From Sanguinoderma infundibulare (Eukaryota > Basidiomycota > Agaricomycetes > Polyporales > Polyporaceae): a DNA stretch of 64,000 nucleotides. The stretch is from the NCBI GenBank assembly GCA_032821775.1, contig JAVLRN010000003.1, forward strand, positions 3,162,001-3,226,000, given 5' to 3'. Below, piece after piece: positions 1-11,959 of the stretch. Positions within the stretch are counted from its first letter, which is position 1. Every line of letters starts with the position of its first letter. The notes beneath the pieces were generated by a model, which was given only the letters and a program-made list of their open reading frames with translations, ran no database searches and was not told the origin of the DNA. The translations under genes were made by a program, and so were the position numbers.

Positions 1-87
1 AGCCTTACACTCCTGTCGGTGCGCTTTCCCCTGTCCGCCTCTTGCACCTTTCCCCCAAGAGGTCGACCACCCTTCTCCGTCCTCGAC

Positions 88-3000
88 ATGGGAGAGTTTT
101 CAGACCAGGTCCTACGGCTCGCGCGCAGAGCCGCTGCCCCCGAGCAGGTCAGTCTCGCGCTTCTGTGCCTGGGGACTCTCCTCACACCACATCTCCGCAT
201 TAGGCTGGTATTTTTGCGGGTGACAACCCAGCGAACTACAATGCGAGTGACCCGTATCGTCTATGGGTCATCCAAGTCGGTGCGTCTATCCTTGCCACCT
301 AAACTACCCTACCGTCACTCACACGTACCCGTTATCCATGTGTGCAGTCGTTATTATCGGGATGACACAGCTGCTCGCGCTCTTCCTCTCGCGCATCCGC
401 CAACCCCGCGTCATCGCCGAAGTCATAGGCGGCGTCATTCTCGGGCCCTCCGTCATGGGCCGCATCCCCGGTTTTACCAGCACCGTCTTCCCGTCCGCAG
501 GCATGGCCCCACTCAACTTAACGGCCACCGTCGGCCTCGTCCTCTTCATGTTTATCGTGGGAATGGAGATCGACGCGAGCATTATCCGGCGCAACGCGCG
601 CGCGTCCTCCGCCATATCGCTCGCCGGTCTCGTCATCCCGCTCGGGCTCGGCGCGGCCATTGCGGTCCCGATCTACCACGAGTTCACGGACGGGTCGACC
701 AACTTTGGCTACTTCATCCTCTTCGTCGCCGTCGCAGTTGGCATCACTGCGTTCCCCGTGCTCTGTCGGATCCTGACCGAGCTCAAACTGCTGGACACCA
801 CGGTCGGAGTCGTAACGTTGTCTGCGGGAGTGGGGAACGATGGTGAGAGCTGAACTCTACCTTTATTTCATTCGTGCTGCGCGCGCGCGCTCTCGGCGTC
901 CGCTATCGCAAGTCCGTGCCTTAGTGATTTGTATTGACATTGTTTACGTTCAAGTGGTCGGATGGGTCCTCCTCGCGCTCGCAGTCGCGCTGATCAACGC
1001 TTCGACCGGTTTGGCGGCGCTCTGGGTCCTCCTGGCCGGCCTCGGGTTTGTCATCTTCATACTGTTCCCCGGGCGATGGGCATACCGATGGCTGGCGAAG
1101 AAGTCTGGCAGTCTAGACGCGGGCGTGCCGTCTGCGATGATGATGACCGTTACGATCTTGACGGTCCTTATCTCTGGATTCTACACAGACATCATCGGTA
1201 TCCACGCCATCTTTGTAAGTGACACCTGCTGTCGACCGAAAAATGTAATCTCTGACAGATGTTATAGGGAGGTTTCCTGGCCGGTCTTATCATTCCGCAC
1301 GAAAACGGATACGACATCTCTCTGGTCGAAAAGCTGGAGGACCTGCTGTCTATCCTCTTGCTCCCTTTGGTAAGCTCCAAAAACATCTTGTTCTCTTCTG
1401 CTCGGAACTAAAATGAGTTGTCAGTACTTCGCGCTTTCTGGTCTCCGCACCAACTTGGGACTCTTGAACAACGGCGTTACCTGGGGATACACCATCCTCA
1501 TTTGCGTCGTTGCATTCTTCTCCAAGTTCCTTGGATGCGGTATCACAGCCAGGCTCCTGGGCTTCAGCATCCGCGAGTCCGGCGCCATTGGCACTCTCAT
1601 GAGTTGCAAGGGGTAAGTGCCGGCCGTACGCTGCGTACTTCGATTTACGCTAACATTTGTGCAGTTTAGTCGAGCTCATCGTGCTGAACGTCGGACTTTC
1701 GGCTGGCATCCTAGATACGCGCACGTTCTCGATGTTCGTGCTGCACGCGCTCGTGCTCACGTTCATCACCACGCCCCTGACGATCCTCTTTTACCCGCCG
1801 AGAGTCCGTGACCATGCAGGTGATCTGCCTAAACTCCCCACACCTACCCCGGAGGATGGCCACAACGCGCCGGGACACGACGCTCAGGAGACGCTCAAGA
1901 GCCGCTTCGCCATCGTCGTGGACAGGATCGAGCAACTTCCGGCTGTGATGACGCTCACTCAGCTCCTCCAGACTTCTATGGCGGTCGCTGCGCCGCATTC
2001 CGAAGAGTCGAGCATCGACGAAAAGGCTGCTTTGGCAGAAGGCACGCAGGTCTTGACTGCTACTAAAACCCGCAGTTCCGCGGTGACTCCCCGCATTTCA
2101 GTGGCCGCGCTCCGCCTCATCGAGCTCACGGACCGTACATCGGCCGTGCTCAAGTCGCAGGCGGCAGAGTCGCTCGCGCACAGCGACCCCGTGGTGGCGA
2201 TCTTCAAGACGTTCGGCTACCTAAACCGCATGCTAGTCTCCACCGCACTGGCCGTGGTCGGCTACGAGGACTTCTCCGAGAAAGTCAACCAGCATGCGCG
2301 CGCGTCCAATAGCCAGATGGTCATTTTGCCCTGGACGAGCGGCCTCGGCTCCGCTGAAGAGGTCTCGGAGAACGCCAGCGCCGACCCCGCAGCCTCACCA
2401 TCGTCGAGCACGAACCCGTCGCCATTCGACACGCTCTTCCATCAGAAGCGCGAGAAGGACCATAGCGCGGTTGTCGCGCACTCGCACTTCATCCGCCGCG
2501 TCTTCGCGGATGCCCCAGCGGACGTCGCGCTGTTCTGGGATCGCGGCTTCCCGCAGACCCTGGAGGGCGACGCGCAGTACCAGGTATTCATGCCGTTCTT
2601 TGGCGGGCCGGACGACCGCTCCGCGTTGGCGTTTGTCGTGCAGCTGTGCATGCACCCAGCTGTGAAAGCGACTGTGGTGTGGATAAGGAAGGTGGACGGG
2701 CAGGAGCTTCAGCCTATTGACTCGATTGACCAAGTTAAGGCGCATAACACCGTGCACAGCGTAAGTCTACTTAACAGTCCTGCTCGCATCATGGATCAGT
2801 GTTAATCAAATCCTCACAGACCGTCTTCCCCGACACCGTGTACGGCGCGCAGAGCACGCAGACGCGGATGGCGTCCGAGACGGCGGACAACCTGCTGTGG
2901 ACGAAGCTGACGACGGAGAGCGCGCCCGAGCTCGCGAGCGCGTTTGCGCGGATCACGTTCAAGCAGGAGAGCTCGGCGCAGCCGCTGCACGACGCGCTCG

Positions 3001-3233
3001 AGCTCGCGGCGCGGGCCGCGCCCGCGCAGGCGCGCCAGGTGGTCGTGGCGGGGCGGTCGAGGCGGATGGCGGTGGAGTCGCACAAGGTGGAACTGCAGAA
3101 GCTGGCGAAGGAGAAGGAGGCGACGGTCGGGGCGGAGCTGACGAAGACGCTTGGGGAGGTGGCGTGCGCGTTCGTCGTCGGGGGCTCGGCGCAGGCCAGC
3201 TTGCTGGTGATACAGGCGGCGCAGAAGTGGTGA
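88..3233 (+). CDS. KHA1: KHA1-type K+/H+ antiporter (CPA2 family), 8 exons
   Basis: Predicted 896-residue membrane antiporter exchanging K+ (or Na+) for protons, probably on an endomembrane as for yeast Kha1 (873 residues). Exons: 88-147, 204-279, 348-842, 955-1214, 1268-1369, 1425-1612, 1665-2760, 2820-3233; all phases agree. The CPA2 signature follows the first membrane segments (RQPRVIAEVIGGVILGPSVM), then further hydrophobic helices to about residue 430. The long hydrophilic C-terminal half (exons 7-8) resembles the cytosolic tail of fungal Kha1, with an amphipathic end. The start at 88 opens a 20-residue first exon; an in-frame ATG at 19 lies in pyrimidine-rich DNA that looks like 5' UTR. 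The family is clear; ion preference and membrane are inferred. Confidence 0.9.
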
Positions 3234-3980
3234 GGCGCGAGGCGTTGTGCGTATGTTATTCGAGATCTATTATTGTGAGTGATGACCGCGACGACGCCCT
3301 TTTTGCTTCGTGCATACGACTGTTGCTAATGTACATACCTCATGTAAAGACGAGTGCCCTGCCTTGGTTACGCAGGGTGGACGATGATTGTACTATAGAG
3401 ATTGACTTCAAGGACTTGTTCGGGCCCGATGCTCATTGGCGTCATTTTCATTGTCGCTGTTTCACCTCGGAAGCATTTGCAGGTCACTATCACGACACCG
3501 CGTCGATGAGCGGGTGCGGGCTGGGGCTGTGCCTGACGATTGGGGAGAGGCGCCCATTAGCAGTGGCGTTGTGCTTCGAACGCCCGCTGTTGTCCCCGCT
3601 CGCCATCTCTGTTGCGCCCCGTCGCTCGTCGTCGATCCCGCCGCCCGCCGGTTGTGTTTTCGACTCTGGTTGATTGAGCCCTGGTGCTTGCTTCTCGGGT
3701 GAGTGGTATTAAAGCATGCATGTCCTCCTTGATGTCCTCTCGAGCCCTCTGCTCAAGTCTCTCCCCGTGTCGAAAGGGTACGTCTCTCTTTCTCCTGTAC
3801 TGCGCATACCCAATGTGTACACCTTCTTTTCCCATCCGCCTTCATCGTCCCGTGATCTCGCACGGAGCCAATCTGACCTTTCGCTCCTACCACCACCAGG
3901 TAGAATCGCCTCGGATCCGCCATTCAACGCGACGCCCTCCGCTCCTCCTCCCCCCACACGACGACCCCCCAGACCGAGAC
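3234..3980. other. Intergenic; 3' UTR and promoter region, no gene seen
   Basis: No convincing coding sequence. The part before 3981 is rich in C and T, like other promoters in this window. The open frame continues upstream of 3981 to a GTG at 3684 without another ATG-led coding signal. Confidence 0.5.
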
Positions 3981-5048
3981 ATGATCCCAGGATCCTCCAG
4001 GAAGAGGCCCGTTTGCCAGAAGTGCAGCCATCCCATGGCCGGCCACAAGCGGCCGCATGGCATCCCTGTCTGTCCCCGCGACGAGTCCGCGCCATCGACC
4101 CCCCAAGGCTCCCCCGCCCCCCCTGCTCGCCTTCGCCGCCATGAACGACTCTCCCCAGCTACTTTCGTCGTTGAGCGGTCCGCGTCGGGCTACTACCATC
4201 GCGCCAACCCAAACTGGGTCGAGCCCGCCTCGTACGCCAGCCAGCCCCGCCCGCTCGACAACATCCCTCAGCGCCGGCCCAGCGCGCAGTCCTGGGCCAC
4301 TACCGAGCGCGACGACCGTTCGCAGGGCACTCCCGCCCGTCAGCAACGTATGGCACCTGTGCCGGAGGTCATTGACGTTGACGCCGAGGACGATCCTCAG
4401 GAGGCGGGAGGTGGATATGGCGGGTACAAAGAGGTCTCAGTAGCCGGGTCGCCAGGACCCGACTACAACGAGTACGAGCAGGAGTACGAGTATGAGCACT
4501 ACGAGCAGGAGGAGCATGTCGAGGAAGAGCCGGAGGACGATTCCGACACCGCGTCCGTCACGTCCTCGGTGTCGATCCTCAAGCGCATGGGACACCGCAT
4601 CTCCAATGTCATCGGACGCAGCACGCCCCTCGCCTCCGTGTACGCCAGCCCGCGCGACCATGTCAAGACGATCACGTCCGCCGCGCAGGCCGAAGGCCTC
4701 TACACCCGCGTCGTTCACCGCCCCGTCGATGACATGGGCATGAAGGCCGAGCCTTCCACCCCCGTCCGCACGTTCGCCCGCCGCGAGCACTCGTGGATGA
4801 TTGCGGTCGGCCGCGACCGCGGCGCCGTCGACGCGCTGCTCGACATCCCGCCAGGGCCGACGGCGATGCTCCAGCCGGATGGCATGCTGGAGCCGTACGA
4901 CTACGACCGTGGCCTGAACCGCGAGCGGAACGAGCGGGTGGGGTCGTACCCCAACGACCCGCGGTGGATCCGGAACACGTTCTTCGACGTACTCGTCGCG
5001 GGCGCCGTCGGCGGGCTTGTCGTGTTCTACTGCTTGTCGTCGTTCTAG
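3981..5048 (+). CDS. Hypothetical tail-anchored protein with a short Cys/His N-terminal motif
   Basis: Single-exon frame of 355 residues. The N terminus has a compact Cys/His cluster (CQKCSHPMAGHKRPHGIPVC, about residues 12-31) that could bind zinc. The middle is low-complexity, with an acidic Tyr/Glu-rich run at about residues 155-190. A more conserved-looking part follows (SILKRMGHRISNVIG and on). The last 22 residues form one hydrophobic segment (VLVAGAVGGLVVFYCL) ending in SSF, which suggests a tail anchor facing the cytosol. ATG 3981 was chosen because it starts just before the Cys/His motif and follows a pyrimidine-rich leader. I do not recognise the family; a membrane-linked adaptor is only a guess. 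Confidence 0.72.
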   Translation: MIPGSSRKRPVCQKCSHPMAGHKRPHGIPVCPRDESAPSTPQGSPAPPARLRRHERLSPATFVVERSASGYYHRANPNWVEPASYASQPRPLDNIPQRRPSAQSWATTERDDRSQGTPARQQRMAPVPEVIDVDAEDDPQEAGGGYGGYKEVSVAGSPGPDYNEYEQEYEYEHYEQEEHVEEEPEDDSDTASVTSSVSILKRMGHRISNVIGRSTPLASVYASPRDHVKTITSAAQAEGLYTRVVHRPVDDMGMKAEPSTPVRTFARREHSWMIAVGRDRGAVDALLDIPPGPTAMLQPDGMLEPYDYDRGLNRERNERVGSYPNDPRWIRNTFFDVLVAGAVGGLVVFYCLSSF

Positions 5049-5896
5049 TAACGGCGGCGGCGGCGGCATCCCGCCCTTCATCACACCCGGTCAATAACCG
5101 TCTCGGCGATATCGCCCTCCGGTCCCTGCTCGTCGCGCGCGCGCGCGCAGCCGATTTCGCGCGCCCCACGTCGCCCCTCCCCAGTCCGGAACGCTGTCCC
5201 TCCTGCGTTCCCGCCACACAAAGTTGCTCATAAGCACGCACAGACCCGTCGATTGTGTTGTTGTGAAGTGCTTACTGTTCTCTGGTGTTTGTCGCTGACT
5301 CTGCTCCTACTGCTTCTGCTTTCTGAACTGCGCTCGTGCTTTGGTGGTATGTAACCCTCAATATGCACGTATGTACCGTTCCCATGTATTACTCGTCTTT
5401 GAATATGCCACCACCCACTCCCCTCTCTCTCTCTTCTCCGTTATCATTATGCGTATATGCGTATGGTGCGCTTGTGTGGACGCCGCTCGACTCGCCGTCG
5501 CAAGTCGTGAGCGCGTCGCCGAGCGCATCTCGGGCATGTCGCGGTAAATACGTAGTGCGAATATATGTCGATTATGCCCTTTTACCTTTGCTTGTCCCGG
5601 TGTCCTGGTACATGAAAAGTCCCTCTTTGCATAACATAATCTATGCTGAATGGCTTGCGTGCTCACCATTCCTGAAGAGCCCATCATAATCAGCGGGCAC
5701 ACAGATCTTCAAGGTCTTCTCGTCGACCACCGGTCAATCGTAGTGGAATGGGTGCTTCGGACGTTCAAGGTCAGAAAGCTCGGCACATGCGATGAAGTCA
5801 TTTGAACCCACCGGTAACAACGACCCTCGCACGCTTTCCCCCTAAACACTGCATCTATCGTCCAAAGCTCAAGCGCGTTGCGCCGCGTCGACAGCG
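5049..5896. other. Intergenic, no gene seen
   Basis: Downstream of the tail-anchored gene. Contains short low-complexity CT runs near 5415-5445 and no frame with coding character on either strand. Confidence 0.45.
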
Positions 5897-6421
5897 ATGA
5901 CCACGCATCGTACCTCAATCCTTCGTCGCGCGTACGCTATCCCTGTTCCAAGACGATCCCCGCGCAAGCGTCAAGCTCCCCGCCAGCCAGACCTGGACGT
6001 CGCTCTTCCCTTCGCCCAAACCTTGCTCTCCAAGCCCGAGCGGTCTCGAATCTCTCTTGTTTTGTCCGCATCTCCCACCGCTAGCGCGAGCTTCTTGTCG
6101 TTCCGAAAGGAACAAATGATCTACCATCTTTCATCGCAGGCACCAACCCCCCGCCGTCCTAAGAAAGGAAGGAGTACTAGTCGACGCCCATCGATAAGTA
6201 GAACAAAGCAACGCGAGTACCGAATGCGCTCACCAGTACCCACAGAGAAGGATCCGCAGCCTATGAGCGGACCGCGAGAAGCAGCGAGAAGCCGGTCGTC
6301 GTTGATACACACGCACGAAACACGTTGCGTGCGACGCGGAACCTCCGCGAAGCTTCTGAATCTGCTCGATTCGGGCCTGAGCGCCGCAGAACGTCCGTGT
6401 GCGATTCCTCGAGGGCAGTGA
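5897..6421 (+). CDS. Uncertain ORF, basic low-complexity, possibly the 5' part of gene X
   Basis: Intact ATG-led frame of 174 residues, rich in Arg, Ser and Pro (RRSPRKRQAPRQPDL near residue 19). No known domain. It lies upstream of, and on the same strand as, the decayed gene X tail at 7240-7660, so it may be an exon of the same former gene. Between them, scraps such as GIEVMDCTEKWITLGSVH at 6624-6680, followed by a possible donor, also look coding. No continuous spliced frame could be joined, so chance or decay is equally likely. Confidence 0.25.
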   Translation: MTTHRTSILRRAYAIPVPRRSPRKRQAPRQPDLDVALPFAQTLLSKPERSRISLVLSASPTASASFLSFRKEQMIYHLSSQAPTPRRPKKGRSTSRRPSISRTKQREYRMRSPVPTEKDPQPMSGPREAARSRSSLIHTHETRCVRRGTSAKLLNLLDSGLSAAERPCAIPRGQ

Positions 6422-7239
6422 TTTGTTGCCCAGATATCTGTGAAGTGAAGGTCGCGGATTAGCGTAGTGCGAAATACCGAACTAGACAAGCGTCCTACCA
6501 CATCTCCTAACTCATCCTGCGCAACATAACCGAGACGATAATGTAAACCGTCGCTACCTTCGTCCAGCTACTGCCGACTCAAAGCCGACGTCCTCCACCA
6601 TCAACCGCATCGAGCCTGCAGCTGGCATCGAGGTGATGGACTGCACGGAGAAGTGGATCACCTTGGGCTCCGTTCACACCCAAAGTGAGTACAACGCGCA
6701 TATACGGGGCTTCCGCGGTGAACTCACTCGAGAGCCTCTTCATGACCGTCTTGTGCAGGAACTGCGAGTGAGTCCTTTCGGCGGCTTCATCGCGGTATTA
6801 TCCAAGAGTGACGCTATCGTCGTGCTTTGCATAGCTGGTTGCGCACCCTGTAGCCCCGGCGCTGAAGGCGATTTGAGCGACGACCGCGAAACGAAAGGGG
6901 TTCATCCCAATAACGGATAAGCACCCGATTTTGGCAAGGACGAGGGCGAGGAATGTTCGGAGATAAACGGCGACAATATCGCCGCCCGCACGCCACGGTA
7001 GGACGGAGGCGAGGAGGGCTGCGAGAGCGACATGGACGAGGACGTGTTTAGTGCGACGTTGGTCACGTCGGGCATCGACGCCCCCACCAAGACGACGACG
7101 ACTACCCTGACGGCACCACGCTCACCCATCCATGAAAACTTCATTTTTCATGGAGACCACCGGGTCGCGATGAACAGCCCTCAGTTGGACAGATCTGGCT
7201 CCCTCCCCCGGCCGTTCCTTACCTCCGGAATGGCGCTCC
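6422..7239 (+). other. Decayed coding-like stretch between the uncertain ORF and the gene X tail
   Basis: Short coding-like pieces in different frames: one around 6590-6685, and an acidic stretch around 6860-7060 (EGDLSDDRETKG; later DMDEDVFSAT). Stops and frame changes separate them. This reads as eroded exons of gene X, but no intact model can be supported. Confidence 0.3.
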
Positions 7240-7660
7240 GCTTCCTGGAAAGAAGCAGCGCGCGGCGCCGAAATGTGCAGTGTACGACGACAGTTTCACG
7301 CTCGACGTTCCTCCGCGTAAGGCTAGCGCCACTGGCAAGCCCGGTGTCCACCATCGGACTTACGCTTGGGAAGGCGGTGACGACGGCGCAGAGGGGAGCC
7401 TGGTGCTGCTGGCCCTGAGGCAACGCCACGCGTGAAGCCTCGACCCAAGTCTCAACGCGGAGGCAGCCGAGGCACGGCTCGCGTGGCTCAGGACAGCTCG
7501 CGGAGCAGCAGCAGCTGGCCGTGCACCATCCACGCGAACCGTCCCTAGGGAGGGTCCCAAGCCCGTTGTCAAGAAGGCTGGCGCTGGAGGTGCTTCTGGT
7601 GCTGCACCGAAGGCGGTGCCAAAGACGGCGGCAAAGTCTGTTCAGAAGAACGCGGCTTGA
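7240..7660 (+). pseudogene. Gene X 3' fragment, copy A
   Basis: Shares nucleotide sequence with 11960-12286 and with the reverse strand of 25900-26546. In mixed frames it keeps a Ser/Asp patch (YDDSFTLDVPPRKASATGKP) and ends in a basic Lys/Ala/Pro tail (KAVPKTAAKSVQKNAA, stop TGA at 7658-7660). Frame changes between these blocks argue against a working protein. The tail composition suggests a nuclear protein, but the family is not recognised. It stands about 765 bases upstream of the copy A DUF6533 gene and is duplicated with it. Confidence 0.55.
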
Positions 7661-8354
7661 CTGGACGAGCATCAAACACACCTGGTTTCTGGCAGTTTAA
7701 CGTTCAGCATACATTCACGCGCGACACTCGGCATACGGCATACGGCGCTGGGTACACGACATCATCTATAGAACGCATTCATTCATCTTCATCTTTTTCC
7801 CCACACCTAAGTCATTCTCTGTCCATCTCCGCACATACCTGCGCTTCATAGCCTTTCCATGCCTCAACTTTCACACGGCCGGACGACGCGCATACTAACC
7901 GACCGCGATCCGTTCGCGCTTCCGGCAGGATTGTGAGTCCAGAACTCGAGCAGGACTTCTGCACAAACTTGCCACGTAGCTAACGCCTCACGGCATCACC
8001 ACAGTGTAAATTATTAGAGTACACATCTCGCTCGCTATGCTGTATAATGGTTGACTCGGATAGAAGAGAGGCTGACGGATATACATGCCGGCGTGGGCTA
8101 TGCAATCCTGGGCTTCGAAAAGTTGAGTCTACGACTGCGAACTTCGTGATACAAATATCGTAGGCTCAAATGGTAATCCAGTAGGCTGAGCCGACAACGT
8201 GGCGGCGCAATCAGGATCATATAGAGTGACCGCATCCGTCGAAGGGTGAGTGTTCAGTGGCGTTACCGCATCATATCTTGTTGAATACCGGGCTATGACC
8301 GCAGGTTGTCCTAGAGCTTGGATATGATCAATTTCTGCTAGACGGGGACGTCGA

Positions 8355-8361
8355 ATATATA
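8355..8361 (+). promoter_or_regulatory. TATA box of DUF6533 copy A
   Basis: ATATATA inside a block (TCGAATATATAG) shared with copies B and D, 70 bases upstream of the ATG. Conservation inside a diverged spacer supports a core promoter. Confidence 0.55.
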
Positions 8362-8424
8362 GTGGCAGTTAACTTGGGTGCCGTACCCTCCTCAGACAAC
8401 CCACCCTCTGCCTCTCTCCGAACC

Positions 8425-10238
8425 ATGTCGGATCCCAATAACGCTGCGTTGATCGACGAGGTTGATTCCGCGTGAGTGGTTCTCTGCAGCCATGTGACCT
8501 TCTTATACCTTCTCCTCTAGTCAAATAGAAAATTACTTCCTCGCAGTCGCTGCCGGTGAGTGTGCCACAGATTCTGTCTCAGACTCAGCGTGGCGGCATT
8601 CGTTCTGATGTCATCGTCGATGCTGGATAGCCCTTATGGTGTACGAGTTCACGATCACCTTCGACAAAGAGGTCGAGCTCTTTTGGCGGCGGAAATTTAC
8701 CGTCTCGTCCATCTTATTTTTCCTCAACCGTTATGTACCCTTGGCAGTCAACGTGTTGAGAGGGCCATGGCCTAACCCAACGACTCTTGCGGTGCGTGCT
8801 ATTACTTTCTGTCATCCATGCCTGTCAAACTCACATGGTCGCAGAGGTAAGGGATTGGCACGTCTCTGAACAGCACCTTTGGGGCTCACCTAGAACCTAG
8901 CTGTAAAACATTCGGATGGACCCAAGTGATCCTGGAGATCTTTCAATATGTTCCCTGGGCTGGTACGCATCATTCACTAACTTTATATCCTTAACCGCAT
9001 CTACTTTGACACTTTCTCATGTCTCAACAAGCGTTCTCTGGCATACGAGCCTACGCCCTCAGCGGTCGGAGGTGGGTGATCGCCGCCTTCGTCTTCATAC
9101 TCTCTCTCGCACCTGTGGTCATAAACTACGTAAGTCTCACAGGGATCGAGAGGTTTATTGCGGTGGTGAGACCGACACACTCGCGTCTACAGATGAATAT
9201 GGGCTATACAACTATCTTCAATGACCCCGACGTCGGCTGTGGTGCAAATGTCAAGCTCTCTGATGCCATACAGCGCGAGTAGGTCTGATATTGTAAAAAA
9301 TGGTAGACATACTGATACAGTGGATCACTTCTGCTTTAGTTGTACGTACCATCTATACCCAGGTTTTGCAATGCAGTGTGCCAAAGCTCAAGTTCGCGTC
9401 TCCTATTCTATCCAGTCGCGATCGTTTCTCGAGTTGGTCTCATCGCATCGGATCTGCTGGTCGTAGCCATCACTTGGGCTGGAACATACAAGAATGCCAG
9501 GGAGATGAAGTTGCTGGGCCAAAGCACATCGCTGTCAAGCGTCCTCTTCAGGAATGGTAAGCAAAACAGTGATCACTCGGCATAAATCACTGTATTCAAC
9601 ATTTCATTGCTAGGTGTCATGTACTTCATGTACTATGTCCTCCCAGAACCCTTTCCATCTCGTGCTGACTTCGTTCCAGCGTCCTGTTGATCATGAACCT
9701 CCTCCACCTGACGTTCTCCCTGTCTACAGTATGTCCAAACATCAGCGGATTTCCTTTTTACCCGTGCTCAAGTTCCATGTAGATCCTAGTCAACAATGGT
9801 GCTGGTAATGCGAGCAACATCGTAACCTTAATCGAACCGTACGTCTGCCACCCCAGCGGCGTCTTCTTCTCTTTCCCATAATTTGTCCCAGCTCATTGGT
9901 CATCCCCCGTACCTGCGTACAGAATAACCGCCATCCTCATCTCACGCTTCTTCTTTGACCTCGAAGAAGCCGCCAAAGGCAACGCCCACCAGCACTCCCT
10001 CTCGTCTGTTCAGATTCGCAGCCTCAAGTTCAATGCGGTTCTCGGCTCCCTCACTTCTTCGCTTCCCGCCCCAGGGGAAGTTAGCCCGGAGCATGAAGCA
10101 CTCGACGTCAGCTCGGATTCTTCCATCGCCGAAGAAGACAGAGTGAACTTGGAATCGGGGTTGGACGACCGCATTCCCAGTTCAGACCCAGAGGGAGCCG
10201 ATGGACAGGCATCCTCGAGCACGGCCAATTCGTGCTGA
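8425..10238 (+). CDS. DUF6533-type multi-pass membrane protein, copy A (12 exons)
   Basis: Predicted 373 residues. Exons: 8425-8471, 8521-8555, 8631-8791, 8845-8846, 8901-8962, 9032-9129, 9193-9278, 9363-9556, 9614-9629, 9680-9728, 9783-9838, 9923-10238. The N-terminal domain carries the family pattern TFDKEVELFW followed by LFFLNRYVPL. About seven hydrophobic segments follow (for example FVFILSLAPVVINY and DLLVVAITW), then SRFFFDLEEA and an acidic Ser-rich cytosolic tail. Exon 4 is only two bases (AG); without it the conserved upstream and downstream frames cannot join. The frame is open throughout and a TATA box lies 70 bases upstream, so the gene may work. Function is unknown; members are predicted plasma-membrane proteins of mushroom-forming fungi. 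The weakest site is the donor after 9629. Confidence 0.8.
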
Positions 10239-11959
10239 TCGTTGCACAGGTGTGCCATACCTCGTTCTACCCGCGAACATTGCGGTTCACGACCTCGGTC
10301 TATTGATGTACACTAGACGTCGTAGTTCTTGGTAGATATGGCATGCACGCTGGTCCCGAAGGTGCTAGACTCGTGTTCACACTTATCCTCGAGATGACCG
10401 GAATGCGCTAGATGGAAATGTGTTTCTGTCCGTGTTATCCCCCAGTATAGAGTTTTCTTGGGTGGCTGCTCTGAATGACCACATAACTGATGGCAGGCCT
10501 GTGCGCTTTAGAATACAATCCCTTCTTGTCAATTCGAGCGCGAGCGCTGTGTGTGTGTGGGTCCCCTTGCGGCTCACTTGTAGGGGCCGTGAGAAGGGCC
10601 GGGTTGAGTTGTGGCATACAGATAGTATATCCCTTTTGCGGCGTAGTTATAGTTCAGTACGTATTGTGGACCGCACTGTTACTTTGGGCGGTCCTAATGA
10701 GTGGTTCTCCTCACGGGGATATACTATGAGTTATGGTAGGCTTCAAGTTACTACCAGCGTCAGGTCAGACTCGGAGTAGAAGTGCCAGTGAATCCCCCGC
10801 CCGTTGCTCGTCGTCTGAAAAACAGGTGCTCAGGGCCGAGAAAAATGGTCAACATGAAGCACTGGGAGGAGGATGGCAACAAGGAAAGCGGTAGTGCGAC
10901 CCCGGGGTCGACCCTTCAACCGTTTCGGAACAGTATCGGGCTCCGGATCCCGGGCCGTGCCATGTTTGCGGCACTGACCGAACCGAACTGAGTCCCACCT
11001 AACTCACCCACTCCCAATGCTTCCTTCAACTCGACCGTGCTGCCAACTCAAAGCCGCTCTTCGGGACCTGCTCCAAGGCGGCGTCATCTCAATTTCCGTC
11101 TAAGAGAGCGACAATCCCCGGATCTTCAAGACAACGCAGACGTACAAACGCCCACATTGCGGGGAACATTGCGCCTGGACCTGGAAATGAGGTCGACGAT
11201 CAGGACCAGGAGGTTTCGTCGATATTCCCCAGTACGGTGCCGTTATCCTATTCCCTGAATTCGTTCCAAACACCTTAACACGTGGATGACCTTGATGCGG
11301 GATTCCAGTTGTGTCATTCCGAGAGCATCAGCACAACACTGACCGGCCACCGTAACATACGCACATCTTCATGACAGTTATGCGGGCCAGCCATTCAAAC
11401 CTTCATGCGTACCATATAATGCCGCATCCGAGCCTGATCGATGATCACGGTGTCGTGGTATCTGTAATTGTGCCCCGAGATTCCGACCTTGAACCCTTCC
11501 CTCACCAAGCGAATCCCACTTTCGAGCTCGATTCAAGGGACAGTGACCCTCGAGTAAGTCGCCATTACAACGCTCGCTGGATTCCTCAAATCACAACGGC
11601 ATTGCGACTGTCCTCGAACACTTACACGCCCGTCATACACCCACACATGCCGACGCCGACCCCGCTCACAGCGACCATCAAGGACGACTCCGACATCGTC
11701 TGGCCACCGGCACGCCAGGGTTCCCAGATGCGTGTCCCACTCTCTGAATGGGCCAACGACGCCCGCGCGGTCGAAATGGTGTTGGGAGAAGCTCAAAGAG
11801 CAGGGCTCGACGCCCGGGGCGAGCTCCACGCTCACCGCTGCGTCACGCGCAGGGCTCGCGTTTCACCTCTGGAACTGGTACGGCACCACAGTCATGCACC
11901 AGGCGTTCCCCTCACACGCGTGGGCGACGTCGCAACGATCATGGCGCACCACGTTCAGA
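10239..11959. other. Shared 3' flank of copy A, then poorly conserved DNA
   Basis: 10239-10590 is the conserved 3' flank of the repeat. 10590-11959 holds broken frames only. A short match around 11040 (CTGCCAACTCAAAGCCG) resembles 6570-6586, so remnants of upstream gene X exons may extend here, but no gene model is supported. Confidence 0.4.

Larger units (their letters stand above)
7240..10590 (+). repeat. Dispersed repeat unit, copy A
   Basis: About 3.3 kb shared with copies B (direct, 11960-15160), C (inverted, 22985-26480) and D (inverted, 40440-43490). Order: gene X tail, a spacer of about 770 bases with imperfect GGCATAC repeats near 7725-7745, a TATA-led DUF6533 gene, and about 350 bases of shared 3' flank ending near the block around 10450-10560. 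No terminal repeats or target-site duplication are evident, so segmental duplication is likelier than transposition. Edges are approximate. Confidence 0.75.

Noticed and set aside
4437..5084. 215-residue minus-strand frame
   Set aside because: Shadow of the tail-anchored protein gene; Val/Arg-rich with no motif.
7240..10590. Autonomous transposon carrying the DUF6533 gene
   Set aside because: No inverted or long terminal repeats, transposase or target duplication found at the unit edges; segmental duplication fits better.
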